64,000 nucleotides of DNA from the NCBI GenBank assembly GCA_033239125.1, contig BSWB01000008.1, forward strand, positions 19,374,001-19,438,000, given 5' to 3'. The first letter of the stretch is position 1. Every line of letters begins with the position of its first letter. The position numbers were made by a program, and so were the translations under genes. Shown here piece after piece: positions 53,640 through 64,000 of the stretch. The stretch comes from Fagopyrum homotropicum. Its lineage: Eukaryota; Streptophyta; Magnoliopsida; Caryophyllales; Polygonaceae. The notes beneath the pieces were generated by a model. It searched no databases, was not told the origin of the DNA, and worked only from the letters and a program-made list of their open reading frames with translations.

Positions 53640-56600
53640 AGTGTTAGCTTTTATAGGTACCATTTTCGTTAACGGTTTACCTAGTGAAGTTTTGCTTGTT
53701 GTGAGTGTTATGCACGTCATGTCTTTCGATGCATGCGTTAATGGTTGAATTTTGGTATATAGTGGAAGGTGGATTTTCCTTTACAGGATTACCTTTTTGG
53801 GTCTGAGATACCCGTGAGATGCGTGTTTGTTCCCATATTTCAGGGACCCGTGTATGGTTGCAGACTTCTTTGTCATGTCGTAGGTGCATGAGGAAGTCAT
53901 TATGTGTATGGTTTGGATGAATAGATATCATGTGGTGTTAGCTTTTAATAGTAAGACTATTATAGTCTTTACTGAGTTGAGTTAAATAGAGGTCTTCTGA
54001 GATTAAGACCTTTGAAGAGACGGGTTTGTCATCAGGAATGTACGAGTATCGAGCTGATAGCACAGGGATGTGACGCCTTCTAGTGTTATACCATGAAGGA
54101 GCAAGATAGTCCAACATTGGAAGGTATTCCAGCTGTTTATGAGTTTATAGACGTGTTACTGAACCGTCTAGCTGCCACCTCAGTAGAGTGTGGACATTGT
54201 TATCGAGTTGAAGTATGATACAAGATTGAATGGGAAAACCACACTATATGGTGCTTGTTGAGATATTATACTGATAACTTGAAAAGTTGACTGAAACGGG
54301 CTTCTTTTACCCTAGTACGTTCCATGTTCCGTATTGACAACTTGATGAGTTAGCTTCAAGAAGCAATGTGTTTTCAAGATTCCTTTGTGCTCAAGATATC
54401 CCTAGTCATGGATGAGAGAGTAACATGTGTATGAGATAATATCCCATACCCGTTATGGACACTACGAGTTTGTAGTGATGTCATTTGGGTTGACGAATGT
54501 TTTAGTAGTTTTTATGGAGTTGATGAACAGTATCTTCATCGACTTCCTTTATTAGTTGGTGGTGGACTTCATTGATGACATGTCGGTATACTCTCATAGC
54601 AGAGAATAGTAGACCGATCGTCTGAGGACCGTTCTGCAGATTTCGAGAGAAAGAGAGTTGTATGCTACGCTCTCTAAGTGTAAGTTGAGATGTCAGTGGT
54701 AGCCTTTTTAGGCCATGTTGTCTCCGTCAGTGGGATCACGGTTGACCAGACGATAATTTAGTATGTTGTACCATGGGAGATACTGATGAACATTAAGGAA
54801 TACGTAGTTTTCTCGGCTCATCCGATTGCTATCAATGCTTTGAGGAAGGATTTTATATGATTACGTATTCATTTGCGAGTCTTTTGAGAAGACCACCATA
54901 ACTACATGATGAAAGCAGTGTGTCTAAGTTCTGATGAGTTGAGGAGGCATTTGACCTCTACTTCCATTCTGTTTTAGTGAGAAGATTTTTGGATCCCGTG
55001 ATTTACGGTGATACATCCCAGCTAAGTCTGAGATGTGTATTATTATAGAGGAGTATGGTTATTGATATGTGTGTTTACAACTGAGAACGTATGATGAGAA
55101 CTACCCGACTCATGATTTAGAGTTAGTAGTGGTAGTTCAAGCCTTTAAGTTTTAAAGACCGTACCGGTGTGATCTTCATGTCAGATTTTTGTAGATCATA
55201 GAAATCTGAAGTATATTTTATGCAACAGGGGTTGAATAACCGCCAGTGTTAAGAGCTTAAGTTGATCAAGACTTTGACTTGAAGATTCCATATCATTCAG
55301 AGCAGTTGAATGTTGTCGCCGATAACTTGAATGGAAAGACGCTCCAAGAGAAGATGATTGTGAGACTGATAGTTCAGCCTCAGCTTCAGAGAGATCTAGC
55401 TTGGCTAGAGTTAGACAATCAGTTCCTTGATGAGGATACCCAGTTATACCTCAGAGGTTCTACGTGGTCTGTTGGATGAGGTCCAACAAAAGCAGGAGAC
55501 CTGCCCGGCCTTGACAAGGTTTAGAGAAAGGATGTCTCGTAATGAGGCACCATAGTTCTCCATGGGAGTAGATGGACTGATGAAGAGTCATGACCGCTTT
55601 TGTGTACCTGCTGATGCAGATGGAGACATAGAATATTACGGTATACCCACTGTATGCCTTATTCAGTACATTCAGGTACGAGTAAGATGTACCACGAGAT
55701 GAGACGATTATATTGTATGAAGCCGATATAACCTGATTTGTGATATAGTGTGCGACCTGTCAGCAGGTCCAGATAGAGTATTTCCGATCTAGAGATAAGC
55801 CCCACCCACTACCAGTGCAGTATTAGAATTTGGGAGGACATCTCTATGGACTTTTTTTTATGGCATTGTGACCCAGTAGAAGATTTATGTTATCTGGATT
55901 GTTGGTAACAAATTAATGAAACCGGCACGTTTCATTTTTATCAAAAGGACGTGGCTAGTGAATGAATTGGCTGAGAAGTACACTAGACAAATAGTGAGAC
56001 TCCATGGTATACCGAGAATGATCATTTCTGATCGAGATGGATATTTTTACTTTGAGATTTTGGGCAGCAGATTCAGACTGATTTGGGGACGAGTCTGTAC
56101 CCCATGACTACACTTCACCCCCTGACAGATGGTCAGTTAGAGAGGATCATCTAGATCTTAAAGATCTATTATAAGTTGTAAGTTGAATGGGAAATGTGGA
56201 TGGTTATATTACCTTCCATTAATGAGTTTATTAAATAATAATGAAGGACGTGCATCTTTCTGGGATGGCCCTATGAGGCAATATATAGACATAGATGTCG
56301 TATATCCTTATGCTAGAAGTGATCTAGCAATAGTAGTGGAATAACACTTGACCAGATTCAGGATTTTATAGTTCAAGTAACGTTGATTGAAGGAAGAATG
56401 TTGGCTGTACAGAGTCTCCAGATATTATATGTAGACAAGAGACGTTAACCTCTAAAGTTAAAGCGAGAGTTCATGTCCGGCTGGAGGTATCTCAACTGTG
56501 AGACATTAGTTGTGTTATTATGGAAAGGGGAACCGAGTTTCCAATATGTCGGTTACTTGAGATCTTGATTAGTTTTGTGAAGGCAACATGATGTTTAGCT

Positions 56601-56850
56601 TTGCCTCTGAGATTAGAGGATATTCACCCAGTGCTTCATATGTCTCAATTGAGGAAGTATATACCAGACTCGAGACACCTTGTGAGTTACGATGATTTGG
56701 TGGTTGATTCCAACCACACTTTTATTGAGCATTCGATTACATTCTTGGAATGAGATATGAAACGCTTGCATTCGAAAGACATTCCCATATTGAGGATATG
56801 ATGGTCGAGATGAAGACCTGAAGAGGCCATGTGAGAGACTGAGGATAGTG
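53640..56850 (+). pseudogene. Pol remnant of F
   Basis: Heavily decayed. Recognisable scraps: a protease-like VNGLPSEVLL near 53665; RT pieces YGHYEFVVMSFGLTN near 54460 and the catalytic VDFIDDMSVYS near 54565; an RNase H to integrase linker with EQLNVVADNLNGKTLQEK and LQRDLAWLE (55279-55479); an integrase core piece LAEKYTRQIVRLHGIPRMII with SDRDGY (55950-56045); and the C-terminus LRKYIPDSRHLVSYDDLVV near 56660. Stops and shifts separate nearly all of them. Confidence 0.75.
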
Positions 56851-57035
56851 CCCTGAGGGACTATCCGGAGTATATGTTAGGACATACCCATTTGTGGGAG
56901 CACGAGTATATCTTAGTGCTATCTTGATGAATGTTGTGCTTATGTGCTTATATGCCTTGATATGTTATTCCATGCTAGTTGTGATGTGATTTATGATCTT
57001 AGTAGATCTTGATGTGCTAGCGTGATGTATGTTAT

Positions 57036-57442
57036 AGCTGGAGATGATTACTTCCTCCACGCTACCCGAGTATGATCATATTTATAGCTGGAGATGGTTC
57101 TTTCCTCCACGCTATTTGAGTGGGATTAGGATTCAGCTGGGGATGGTTCTTTCCTCCATGCTACCTTGATTGACATAGTTCAGTGGAGATGTGATTCCTC
57201 CATGCGATATATATGTTTATGGGTTGGCTAGAGACGTATTTCCTCTATGCATGTGATATGTTTTGGCTAGAGATGTGCTTCCTCTATGTCTTGTGATGTG
57301 GTATGGCGAGAGACGTGATTCCTCTACGCCTTTGGGTAGCGTTATGGCCCTGTTGCCTGGAGTGATGATTCCTCCATGCTTATACTTGAGGTTATAGATT
57401 GTTATAGGTTGTGATCTTTTGAACGGAGATGTGATACCTCCG
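57036..57442 (+). repeat. Array of nine short hairpin units in the 3' region of F
   Basis: Units at about 57036, 57086, 57134, 57180, 57228, 57265, 57305, 57355 and 57421. Each reads N-GGAG/AGAG-A(T/C)G, 6-10 bases, T(T/A)CCTC(C/T). The two arms are TGGAG/CTCCA, TAGAG/CTCTA and CGGAG/CTCCG in different units, i.e. both arms change together. The region lies between the pol end and the polypurine tract, and no coding frame is seen. Confidence 0.7.
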
Positions 57443-57501
57443 ATAGAAAGAGTGAGAGTTATACCTCGGCGTATGGGTCCGAGAGGATTTGGGAATTGTT
57501 C

Positions 57502-57538
57502 AAGTTTCGGGACGAAACTTTTTTTTAGGGGTGTGTGA
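57502..57538 (+). promoter_or_regulatory. Polypurine region of F with upstream hairpin
   Basis: AAGTTTCG, loop GGA, CGAAACTT (57502-57520, perfect 8-bp stem), then TTTTTTAGGGGTGTG and the LTR. A degraded relative stands at the matching place in E (29141-29159). Confidence 0.75.
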
Positions 57539-59677
57539 TGTAATAGCTAGGATTTCCGAATTCTAATTAATGTTGATTAACTTAATCGTTGATAGTAATT
57601 GACATATAACTCGCAAAGATTTCGCAAGTGATGAGTATGAGTCTCACCGTTATGTTCCTCGCGTAATTTTGGACGTTTGGGGAAATTTTTACTTTTTCCC
57701 CGGATAATTATTTTTACCCTCCGGTGTTATTTGGAGCATTTGGGAGCTCCAATTAATAAAAATGCAGTTGAGAGAAATGATCAGGACATCGGATATGTCC
57801 TAGATATGAAATAACATGGAGAGGCAAAACGGCCAAAAGAGTCGCTATTTCGTTTCTTAGCGGCTAAGAAAGACGGCTTAGGAATACACGTTTTCCGAGA
57901 CAGTTGTGGAATAATTATCCCTACAATATTCCATATTTATTATTCCAATCTCGAGAAGTTTGGAGAAGGAGGTTCGACCCGCCTTTGGATCGGTTAAAGG
58001 ATAATTATCGACTTTGCTAAAGGATAATCATCGTCTTCACTATAAATAACGGGAAATCATTTATTAATTCATTTCCTTTCACGTTTTCTCGTAAAAGCTC
58101 TGATTTCTCTCAACCTTCAAACTCAGATCTACTCTCCGTTTCTAATCCGATTTCAATTCCGTTTGAGTTTCTGGATTCCTCTCTTCATTCTCTTCATAAC
58201 GGTACCGAGTTTCTGCATTTCCGAGTATATGGAGGGCTGGTCGAGCATATATGTCACCATGACGGTTCCGTCGCTCAGATTCCGATAAATTTGATGTTGT
58301 CCATGCGTAGCCTGCGTCGTTGTGATTCCGAATCTTCTTTCAGATCATCAATCGGGTTAGTAACGAATAAGTTATGAATTTATTCGTTTTCCGTACTGCG
58401 ATTTGGCCTAAATTGACTTTAGGCTTGTCAAAATGGATAATTAGAAATTCCATTATGGTCGTTATATTATTCTGGTGATTATGGATAGTTTGTTTGATGA
58501 AATCTGATGACAGGGTGTTTAGAAATTGCCTGCGGGCAAAACGTTATTCTGGCAAAATCTAATTAATGAATTAAAAGTTAATTAATTAAATTAGGATTAG
58601 AATTGAGATTGAGAAATGTCGATTAGATACTACCTTGAGATTTGAGGAATTGTGAGTTATGTTGAGATATTGAGGTTTAGTTGGTTGTGAGGCTTATAGA
58701 TTGAGTATGATCCTTATGGATCCCTTTGGGTCTAGGTGTGACTCCTTTGATGAATAGAGGTTGATATATTTCTTTATGCCTTGTTTATAGGCCGTGTTGT
58801 CCCTCCAGTTAGAGGTGATCGTGGTTGAGTTTGTACGAGGTTGAGGTAAGTCCGTAGGACTTACTTAGCTACCATCCCTATATTGGGTGTTTGCATGAGT
58901 GGTGTGTGCTTTATATGTTTGCTATGATAGCATGAGTTGTCGTTTTTATCGACCTATGTTCTATTGACTGCCCCACTGCGTGGCTGTGATAACCTTTCCC
59001 TTTCATCCCGCCGTGGAGTCTGGGAGGTTCTCTGATGTCGGGCCAGACTAGTTTACAGGAAGGGCGCAATCCACTCCCATAGGGTACACGGATTGTGTGA
59101 CCGATACTCGTACAGCTGGACATTGTACTCAGAGGCGGGGATGTATCGGTCCTCGTGTCACATACTTTCATCTATCTATATATATATATATATATACGGT
59201 TTTTGAGTGAATGGTTATTATATAAAGATAATAAATGGGTAAATGTGTGATATCATGCTGATGTGTTTATCTTTCATGATTGTGCTTGTGCTTATGCATT
59301 ACCTCATATATGTATGGTTAGCTAACGGTTTCATACCGTGTTGTAGATGTTTACAGGTTAGGCGCTATTGGGTGATCTGGCAGGGTGACAGGCCGAGGAC
59401 TCTCGTACATTAGGTGGTTGGTTTGGGTTTGTTGTGTTTCCCCTCCTGCGTGAGGATGATCTTTTGTACCTCTTATGTGAGGATGTCGTTTTATATACTC
59501 GGCTATGTTGTTGTTTACTTTGGGTCGTACAGTTTATACTATTTTATGTATTTGTTTTATATCTGTCATTGCCATGTTGTAAGGTCCAGTGAACTTGTTG
59601 TCAGGCTAGGGTCAGGATCCATTGTGAGATCCTAGCCCAATGTGACATCCCGAGTCCTGCGGATTCGGGGTGTTACA
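57539..59677 (+). repeat. 3' LTR of F
   Basis: The full-length LTR (2139 bp), from TGTAATAGCTAGG to GGGTGTTACA. A TATAAATA box lies at 58041-58048, and a short TA repeat near 59176-59197. Confidence 0.9.
58041..58048 (+). promoter_or_regulatory. TATA box in the 3' LTR of F
   Basis: TATAAATA in a GC-flanked context. The equivalent part of the 5' LTR is deleted. Confidence 0.6.
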
Positions 59678-59682
59678 TCTCA

Positions 59683-59960
59683 TGCATACTAGGAAAAACA
59701 TAATACTAGAATAAGGATTATTCAAAGATAATGCACAATACCAGAAACTGAAATATATACATACCAGAAATGAGCATACCAAAAACACATTGATTAATCA
59801 ATACCAGAAATATAACTCTCATGCATACCGGAAAAAGGATAATTCAAAGATAATATACAATACCATACACTAGAAAAATGATCATTCAAAGATAATGCAC
59901 AATACCAAAAATTAAGCACGTATCATACCAAAAATGATGGGAACATAATATTTCCAAAAT
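59683..59960 (-). repeat. ACCAGAA repeat tract, right of element F
   Basis: A continuation of 50880-51297 after the F insertion. Confidence 0.65.
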
Positions 59961-60008
59961 TACAAGAAGGTTACCAGAATTACAAGATGATGAACATAAT
60001 ACAAGAAT

Positions 60009-60010
<2 letters not shown>

Positions 60011-60079
<69 letters not shown>
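60011..60079. repeat. (GA)n microsatellite
   Basis: About 34 uninterrupted GA units. Shorter GAGAGA runs lie near 60234. Confidence 0.95.
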
Positions 60080-60083
<4 letters not shown>

Positions 60084-60340
60084 TGGCAAGAGTGATACCT
60101 CTTGATTTCTGGTATTTTGAGAGTAGAATGATGGCGATGGCGATGACATGAGATAATAGAGAAGAAGATTGCGAGAGCGAGAATAGAAGAATAACGAGAT
60201 ATTCTATTTCTAATTTTGATCGTAATTGTCATGAGAGAGAGAGAATTACCAAGATATTTTGTTCCCATTTGAATCGTAAAAATTTTAGGGGTATATTTAC
60301 TAAATGTGTGTATGATATGGGTCTACTTAATAGAACAACA

Positions 60341-60373
60341 TTGCAAAAGGGCATACTTAGTCATTTTGCCCAT
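60341..60373 (-). other. Candidate right terminus of the MULE
   Basis: The minus strand reads GGGCAAAATGACTAAGTATG followed by CCC and a T-rich stretch, the style of many plant MULE ends. No inverted partner was found on the left, so this is only a candidate. Confidence 0.3.
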
Positions 60374-61946
60374 GAATTTCTCTTTTTATTTGCTGAAAGA
60401 GAATCATATAAATTGTCCCTCACAAAAATGTCATATGTACAACGGTAGACTATATAAGTGTGTTTGGTAATCATAAGTCATTGAAGAAATTCATCCTTTT
60501 TTCAATGAATTATTGATTATTTTTAGATTATTATCTTGAAAATAATCTCATCACAAGCCATATATGTGAAGCGAATAAGGAGAATGAATACCCCATTCGT
60601 CAACTCAAAACACACCCAAATCTATTTTCGCATCTATAAAATGTGCCACCTCACCTACATCTAATATATCGGATGATTTGGGTACATCTGGTAAAAAAAT
60701 GAATGGACATTTCTTAATGTTAATTATTAAGCTAAGAGAATATAAAGACCAATATTCAATAACAATTGTTTTTATTATTTTTTTTTAAACAATGATGCCT
60801 AGTGTATGAAAGACCATAATTAGGGTCCGTTCGGTATTTTGGAGGAAGGTTATCATTCTCTATTTCAACCCACCTCATCCTCATAATCCGTCTAATAGAG
60901 ACATTTTCAAATATTTCAACCTCCTTCAAGTTCAACCCCCTTCAACAGACATTTTTTACCTAAATAATAAAGATACAGAAATTAATTCCGAAACTAGGCC
61001 TGGAAGAAAAGTATTTATACGAATAGGAAGTCTTGAAGGTTCAGGAAGAACCGTAGTTTGATATCACGATTTATATGAAGAACCGTTGTTTAAAATAATG
61101 ATTTTCTTTTTTAAAAAAATTGTGCATTAACCACAATTTGAAACTACGTATATGCACACACAAAAGTACAAGGAAACTATATTTTATGGAGACAATTTTT
61201 TTTTCACAAAGAAACCGCGGTTTATGCACACAAAAAGACTAAATTGTTGTTTTAAACAACGGGTTCTTAATGTAAATTGTGATTTCAAACTATAATTATT
61301 CCCGAACCTCCAAGACTTCATATTCTTGTAAATAACTTTTATTTTGTACCTAAAATCTTTTTCGTTATTATTTAGGGAAAAAAGTTCCCCAATCAACCCT
61401 AATAAAACCCTCTACTGAACAACCCCTTAATCTTGATTATGAATTAGCCAAGATTATTCATTTTCATTAACAATCACCATTAAAGAATATAAAACACTCA
61501 TTGCAACTAATATGAAATATTTTATCCGCTTCTCAATATATGTCACCAGAAGTTTAAATTTTCGTTCATAAGATATGAAAATATAATTGCTATAAATACT
61601 TTGACTTTCCATATATAATTTTATTTGCAGTTATTTATTCTTTGTATTTTTATAAAATAATATGTTTCTTAATCCCATACAACTTTTCTTTATAATTAAC
61701 TTTATACAGTATTTTGGAAATTATTGTGCAACGTTAAAATCTTTCTACTTTTTGTTTTTAGTTTTCTTAATATAGATTTTTCTTTTCTTCAATAACATAC
61801 ATCAAGAACTGGATGGAGTAATAATATTACTATTTTATTATTTCAAATAAAAATAATACGCATTTTGATTAATTAACATCATCATAAGGAATGTTAAAAA
61901 AAACAATAAGCTTTATATACAGGGCGTAAGTACATTTATAGGCGAC
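60374..61946. other. AT-rich region without recognisable genes
   Basis: I see no coding sequence or RNA gene. A GGGTCCGTTCGGTATTTTGG phrase near 60823 resembles the ends of some small plant DNA transposons, but no inverted partner was found. Short related phrases (AACCGTAGTTTGA, AACCGTTGTTTAA) recur at 61050-61260. Confidence 0.6.
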
Positions 61947-62278
61947 TGGAAGAATATGTTACTAGTTACTATGAAAGCCTTTATAGCAAACCGGGTGTTG
62001 TTAGTCAGATGCAAATTGCTAATGGTTTCATCATCGTGGAAGATGAAGTTTGGGCTCATGGTATGGCTCTAGTGACGGAGAAAAATTCTGGAGAGCGGTC
62101 AAGAGCATGGGCGCCCTCAAAGCTCAGGAAAAAGATGGCTTCCAACCTGTCTTCTATCACAAATGATAAAACATTGTAGGAGAGATGGTGACCAAGGAAG
62201 TAAGGAGATTTTTTGAAACTCGCACTCTTTCAGAAGGAATGAACGATACCCTCGTATCCACTATTGCTGAGGTGGAAA
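61947..62278 (+). pseudogene. LINE reverse transcriptase fragment
   Basis: The frame near 61947 reads LEEYVTSYYESLYSKP. From about 62115 come KDGFQPVFYHK, then VTKEVRRFFETRTLSEGMND and a VENV end, matching the start of plant LINE RT domains. Usual counterparts are PGKDGF-like and LIPKVENP-like stretches. Stops interrupt it and both sides are missing; the right side is cut by the LTR-like sequence starting at 62279. Confidence 0.6.
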
Positions 62279-62380
62279 ATGTAATATCCGGAATTTTTAT
62301 TCCGTTTAATTCCGAATCAATTCGGACTTTGAGCGGTCGACGGTTCCCATTCTATCTAGTATTTCTTTCTTCACAAATTT

Positions 62381-62520
62381 TATCATTTTATATAGAATTT
62401 AATTCACATAAAATGATAGAATTATATTAAACCCTAATTCTTATAATTATTTATCATTTTATGTAGAATTTAATTCACATAAAATGATAGAATTATATCA
62501 AACCCTAATTCTTATAATTA
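62381..62520. repeat. Two tandem copies of a 71-bp unit
   Basis: Units at 62381-62451 and 62452-62520 differ at a few bases. Each contains the inverted repeat ATCATTTTAT...ATAAAATGAT. Confidence 0.9.
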
Positions 62521-62534
62521 ATTCTTTAATGACG

Positions 62535-62680
62535 ACTTTAGACGAGACTGTGACAAAGCTGTGACGAGACCATGACAAAGCTGTGACGAAGCCCAGACAA
62601 GCAGTTGACAAAGCCCAGACAAGCCTTGACGAAGCACAGACAAGCAGTTGACAAGGCCCAGACAAGCCTTGTGCAGGCCC
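62535..62680. repeat. Minisatellite of GACAAAGCCCAGACAAGC type
   Basis: About six or seven imperfect units built from GAC(A/G)A(A/G)GC, CCAGACAAGC and AGTTGACAAG. The frames across it look open in several phases only because of the repeat. Confidence 0.75.
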
Positions 62681-63416
62681 AGCCTCCGCTTCCTCCCTTC
62701 CAGCCTTGTTGCGTTTCCCTCCAACCCAAGAACACACGTCCCTCTCAGCCCACCTGGAGGAGCTCTCCCGTCTGGACGTTACAATATCGTAACTCCCGTA
62801 ATTTAACCCTGTTCTGATTCCTACCTTACGCAGCAGATCTTCCCTTCCGGCGCCAAGTTTCCGTCCCTAGCATCAATCGAACGACAGAAGTAGGTACGTC
62901 GTTGAGGACTCGCTCCCGCCTTCCTTCGTCCATCTTCGATCCTAGCCAGCAACCCTGATGTTGATGCCTCATGCACGGATCTGTTTCCCTCCTGAGGCTG
63001 AGGCGGTCCCATCTGCAGAAGTCGGACGACAACAACAACGAGAGGCAAGGCTGCACTCCCTTCGGCGCTCACGACAGGGGCGAGTCACGCAAGACAGGCT
63101 ACTGGAGAGCCTTCCCCTCGGATCAGAAACACACTTCAGCAACGACAACAGCATGCTGCAGATGCGCCCCAGTGACAGCAAGCAGCAGCAGACATCGTGC
63201 TGTCTTTTCCGTGCATTCGAGTCTCGGAATCGGGTAAGGCTTGTACCCCTTTCTACACTACATTTCAGTCCACTTTTCCCTTGCCTAACGTGTACTAGTT
63301 CCGTTTTTAAACCTACTCAAAACAACCATAAGTGAGCTGTACATATTCAAGTGTTTTCCTGAGTTTTCGGAAGTGACAAACAGTCAACTTCGGGTTCATA
63401 TTTGGGTATGTTAGAC

Positions 63417-63740
63417 TTCTTCTTTTTTGCTGAATTTTGGATATGTTGTATTCAGTAGTATATAGTAGATCATACTAAAATTTGGGAAGAATCGGAGTTA
63501 CGGTTTGGGAGTTATGATGTTGTAAAGTTGACTCCTCATGCAGTTTTATAAGTGTGCTGAGTGTTGATAAAAACAGCATGTGATGCAGTTTTATGGGATG
63601 GTTTTGAATAGGCTTTTGATCTCCTTTGCTGCTGAATTTTGGATATAGTATAGATAAGATTTTATAGTAGAATATATCAAAATTTGGGATAAATCCAGCG
63701 AACGGTTTAGGAGTTATGATTTTTTTTTCAAAGTTAAGAC
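63417..63740. repeat. Diverged tandem duplication of about 200 bp
   Basis: GCTGAATTTTGGATAT and the following AAAATTTGGGA and GGTTT(G/A)GGAGTTATGAT phrases occur at about 63430-63515 and again at about 63631-63722. No gene. Confidence 0.6.
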
Positions 63741-64000
63741 AATGTGCGGTTTGTTAAGTGTTGTAACCAACTTTAGAAATTTTTGTAGAAGTGATGGCTG
63801 AACAATTATAAGAAATTTTTGCTCCTAGGAGTAGATGAGATATCATAGATGATCTAGGGAATTATTTCAGAATTTTTATAAGACTATTCGAATTTTATAT
63901 TTGAAGCCGAAGTTGGACCTTAACGATCTTTCCGAAAATAGGGAAATGGGTAAATTGCCAATTTGTAACCAAACTCATCTTTAGGAGTTAGAATATGACT

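Larger units (their letters stand above)
51303..59677 (+). mobile_element. Chromovirus-like Ty3/Gypsy element F
   Basis: LTRs at 51303-52511 and 57539-59677, a perfect TCTCA target duplication (51298-51302 and 59678-59682), and an initiator-Met primer site. Gag and pol remnants are in the expected order, but every frame is broken many times. The LTRs differ by only a couple of percent in their shared parts, so the element inserted fairly recently despite its ruined genes. The 5' LTR lacks about 930 bp, including the TATA box. Confidence 0.9.
31786..60373. mobile_element. Mutator-like element with transposase and C48 protease genes (extent approximate)
   Basis: A plus-strand C48 (ULP1-like) protease gene (31786-45420) and a minus-strand transposase gene (46199-50870) point toward each other. 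MULEs carrying a C48 protease are known in plants. Both genes have intron-like tracts made of the same TTTCTGGTATGAG repeat on their own sense strand, which ties them together. D, the solo LTR and F are later insertions. The right end may be the GGGCAAAATGACTAAGTATG stretch (minus strand, about 60352-60371). No matching left terminus was found, so the element may be truncated by or beside E. Confidence 0.55.
62279..64000 (+). mobile_element. Probable LTR start of another retrotransposon (G), cut by the window end
   Basis: Starts TGTAATATCCGGAATTTT, comparable to the start of LTR F (TGTAATAGCTAGGATTT), exactly where the LINE frame breaks off. It holds two tandem-repeat tracts and the phrases AAAATTTGGGAAGAATCGG and TTTGGGAGTTATGA, which I associate with plant LTRs. 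The second LTR is outside the window. Open frames at 62800-63335 have no recognisable protein. Confidence 0.45.

Noticed and set aside
9161..60079. CRISPR-like arrays among the many short repeats
   Set aside because: Repeats are variable in length and spacing, and the DNA is clearly plant retrotransposon sequence.
60008..60268. Ser-Leu repeat protein
   Set aside because: Translation of the (GA)n microsatellite.
62498..62817. Several overlapping open frames on both strands
   Set aside because: Produced by the minisatellite, open in several phases at once, with no recognisable domain.
62800..63335. Possible host gene (125-codon frame at 62958-63335)
   Set aside because: No recognisable domain, overlapping frames on both strands, and position inside a probable LTR.

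Overview
The window looks like repeat-rich plant (angiosperm) DNA. The evidence is nested Athila-type Ty3/Gypsy elements with a tRNA-Asp-type primer site, chromovirus-like Ty3/Gypsy elements with an initiator-Met primer site, a Mutator-like (MULE) transposase with a companion C48 (ULP1-like) protease gene, and a LINE fragment. I found no host gene. Assignments rest on reading motifs and comparing copies inside the window; no database was searched.

Layout. Positions 1-28805 are one old Athila element (A, minus strand) split by two younger ones: B (9007-15193), which has lost nearly all of gag and all of pol, and C (16076-27908), which encodes gag, protease, reverse transcriptase and RNase H but no integrase. 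Positions 28806-31690 are a decayed chromovirus-like remnant (E). From about 31786 to perhaps 60373 lies a MULE with a plus-strand C48 protease gene facing a minus-strand transposase gene. It is split by element D (33226-45045, plus, sister of C, target duplication GATAG), a solo LTR (46860-48709, target duplication GTTCG) and element F (51303-59677, plus, target duplication TCTCA). Positions 60374-61946 hold no recognisable gene. A LINE fragment (61947-62278) is then cut by what looks like the start of another LTR element (G) that runs off the window.

The Athila elements share one architecture: LTR, primer site, gag-pol, a conserved hairpin motif (M1) just after the pol stop, a downstream ORF in the env position (lost in A), a hairpin plus polypurine-like tract, a conserved noncoding block, a second hairpin plus the true polypurine tract, and the LTR. 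In C and D the downstream ORF has its own TATA box about 440 bp upstream of its ATG.

The most interesting signal is that each family carries its own short GC-rich motif, repeated many times: CACCTCGACCGAGGTG-like in C/D, CCACGGCCGTGG-like in A, CCGCAGGGGCGG-like in B. In B, C and D the clusters lie just upstream of the LTR TATA box and, where one is seen, of the internal TATA box, and clusters recur at equivalent internal sites. This resembles a set of family-specific regulatory sites, perhaps read by the downstream ORF product. That reading is inference. The second main signal is a lineage (C/D) that lacks integrase yet has transposed recently.
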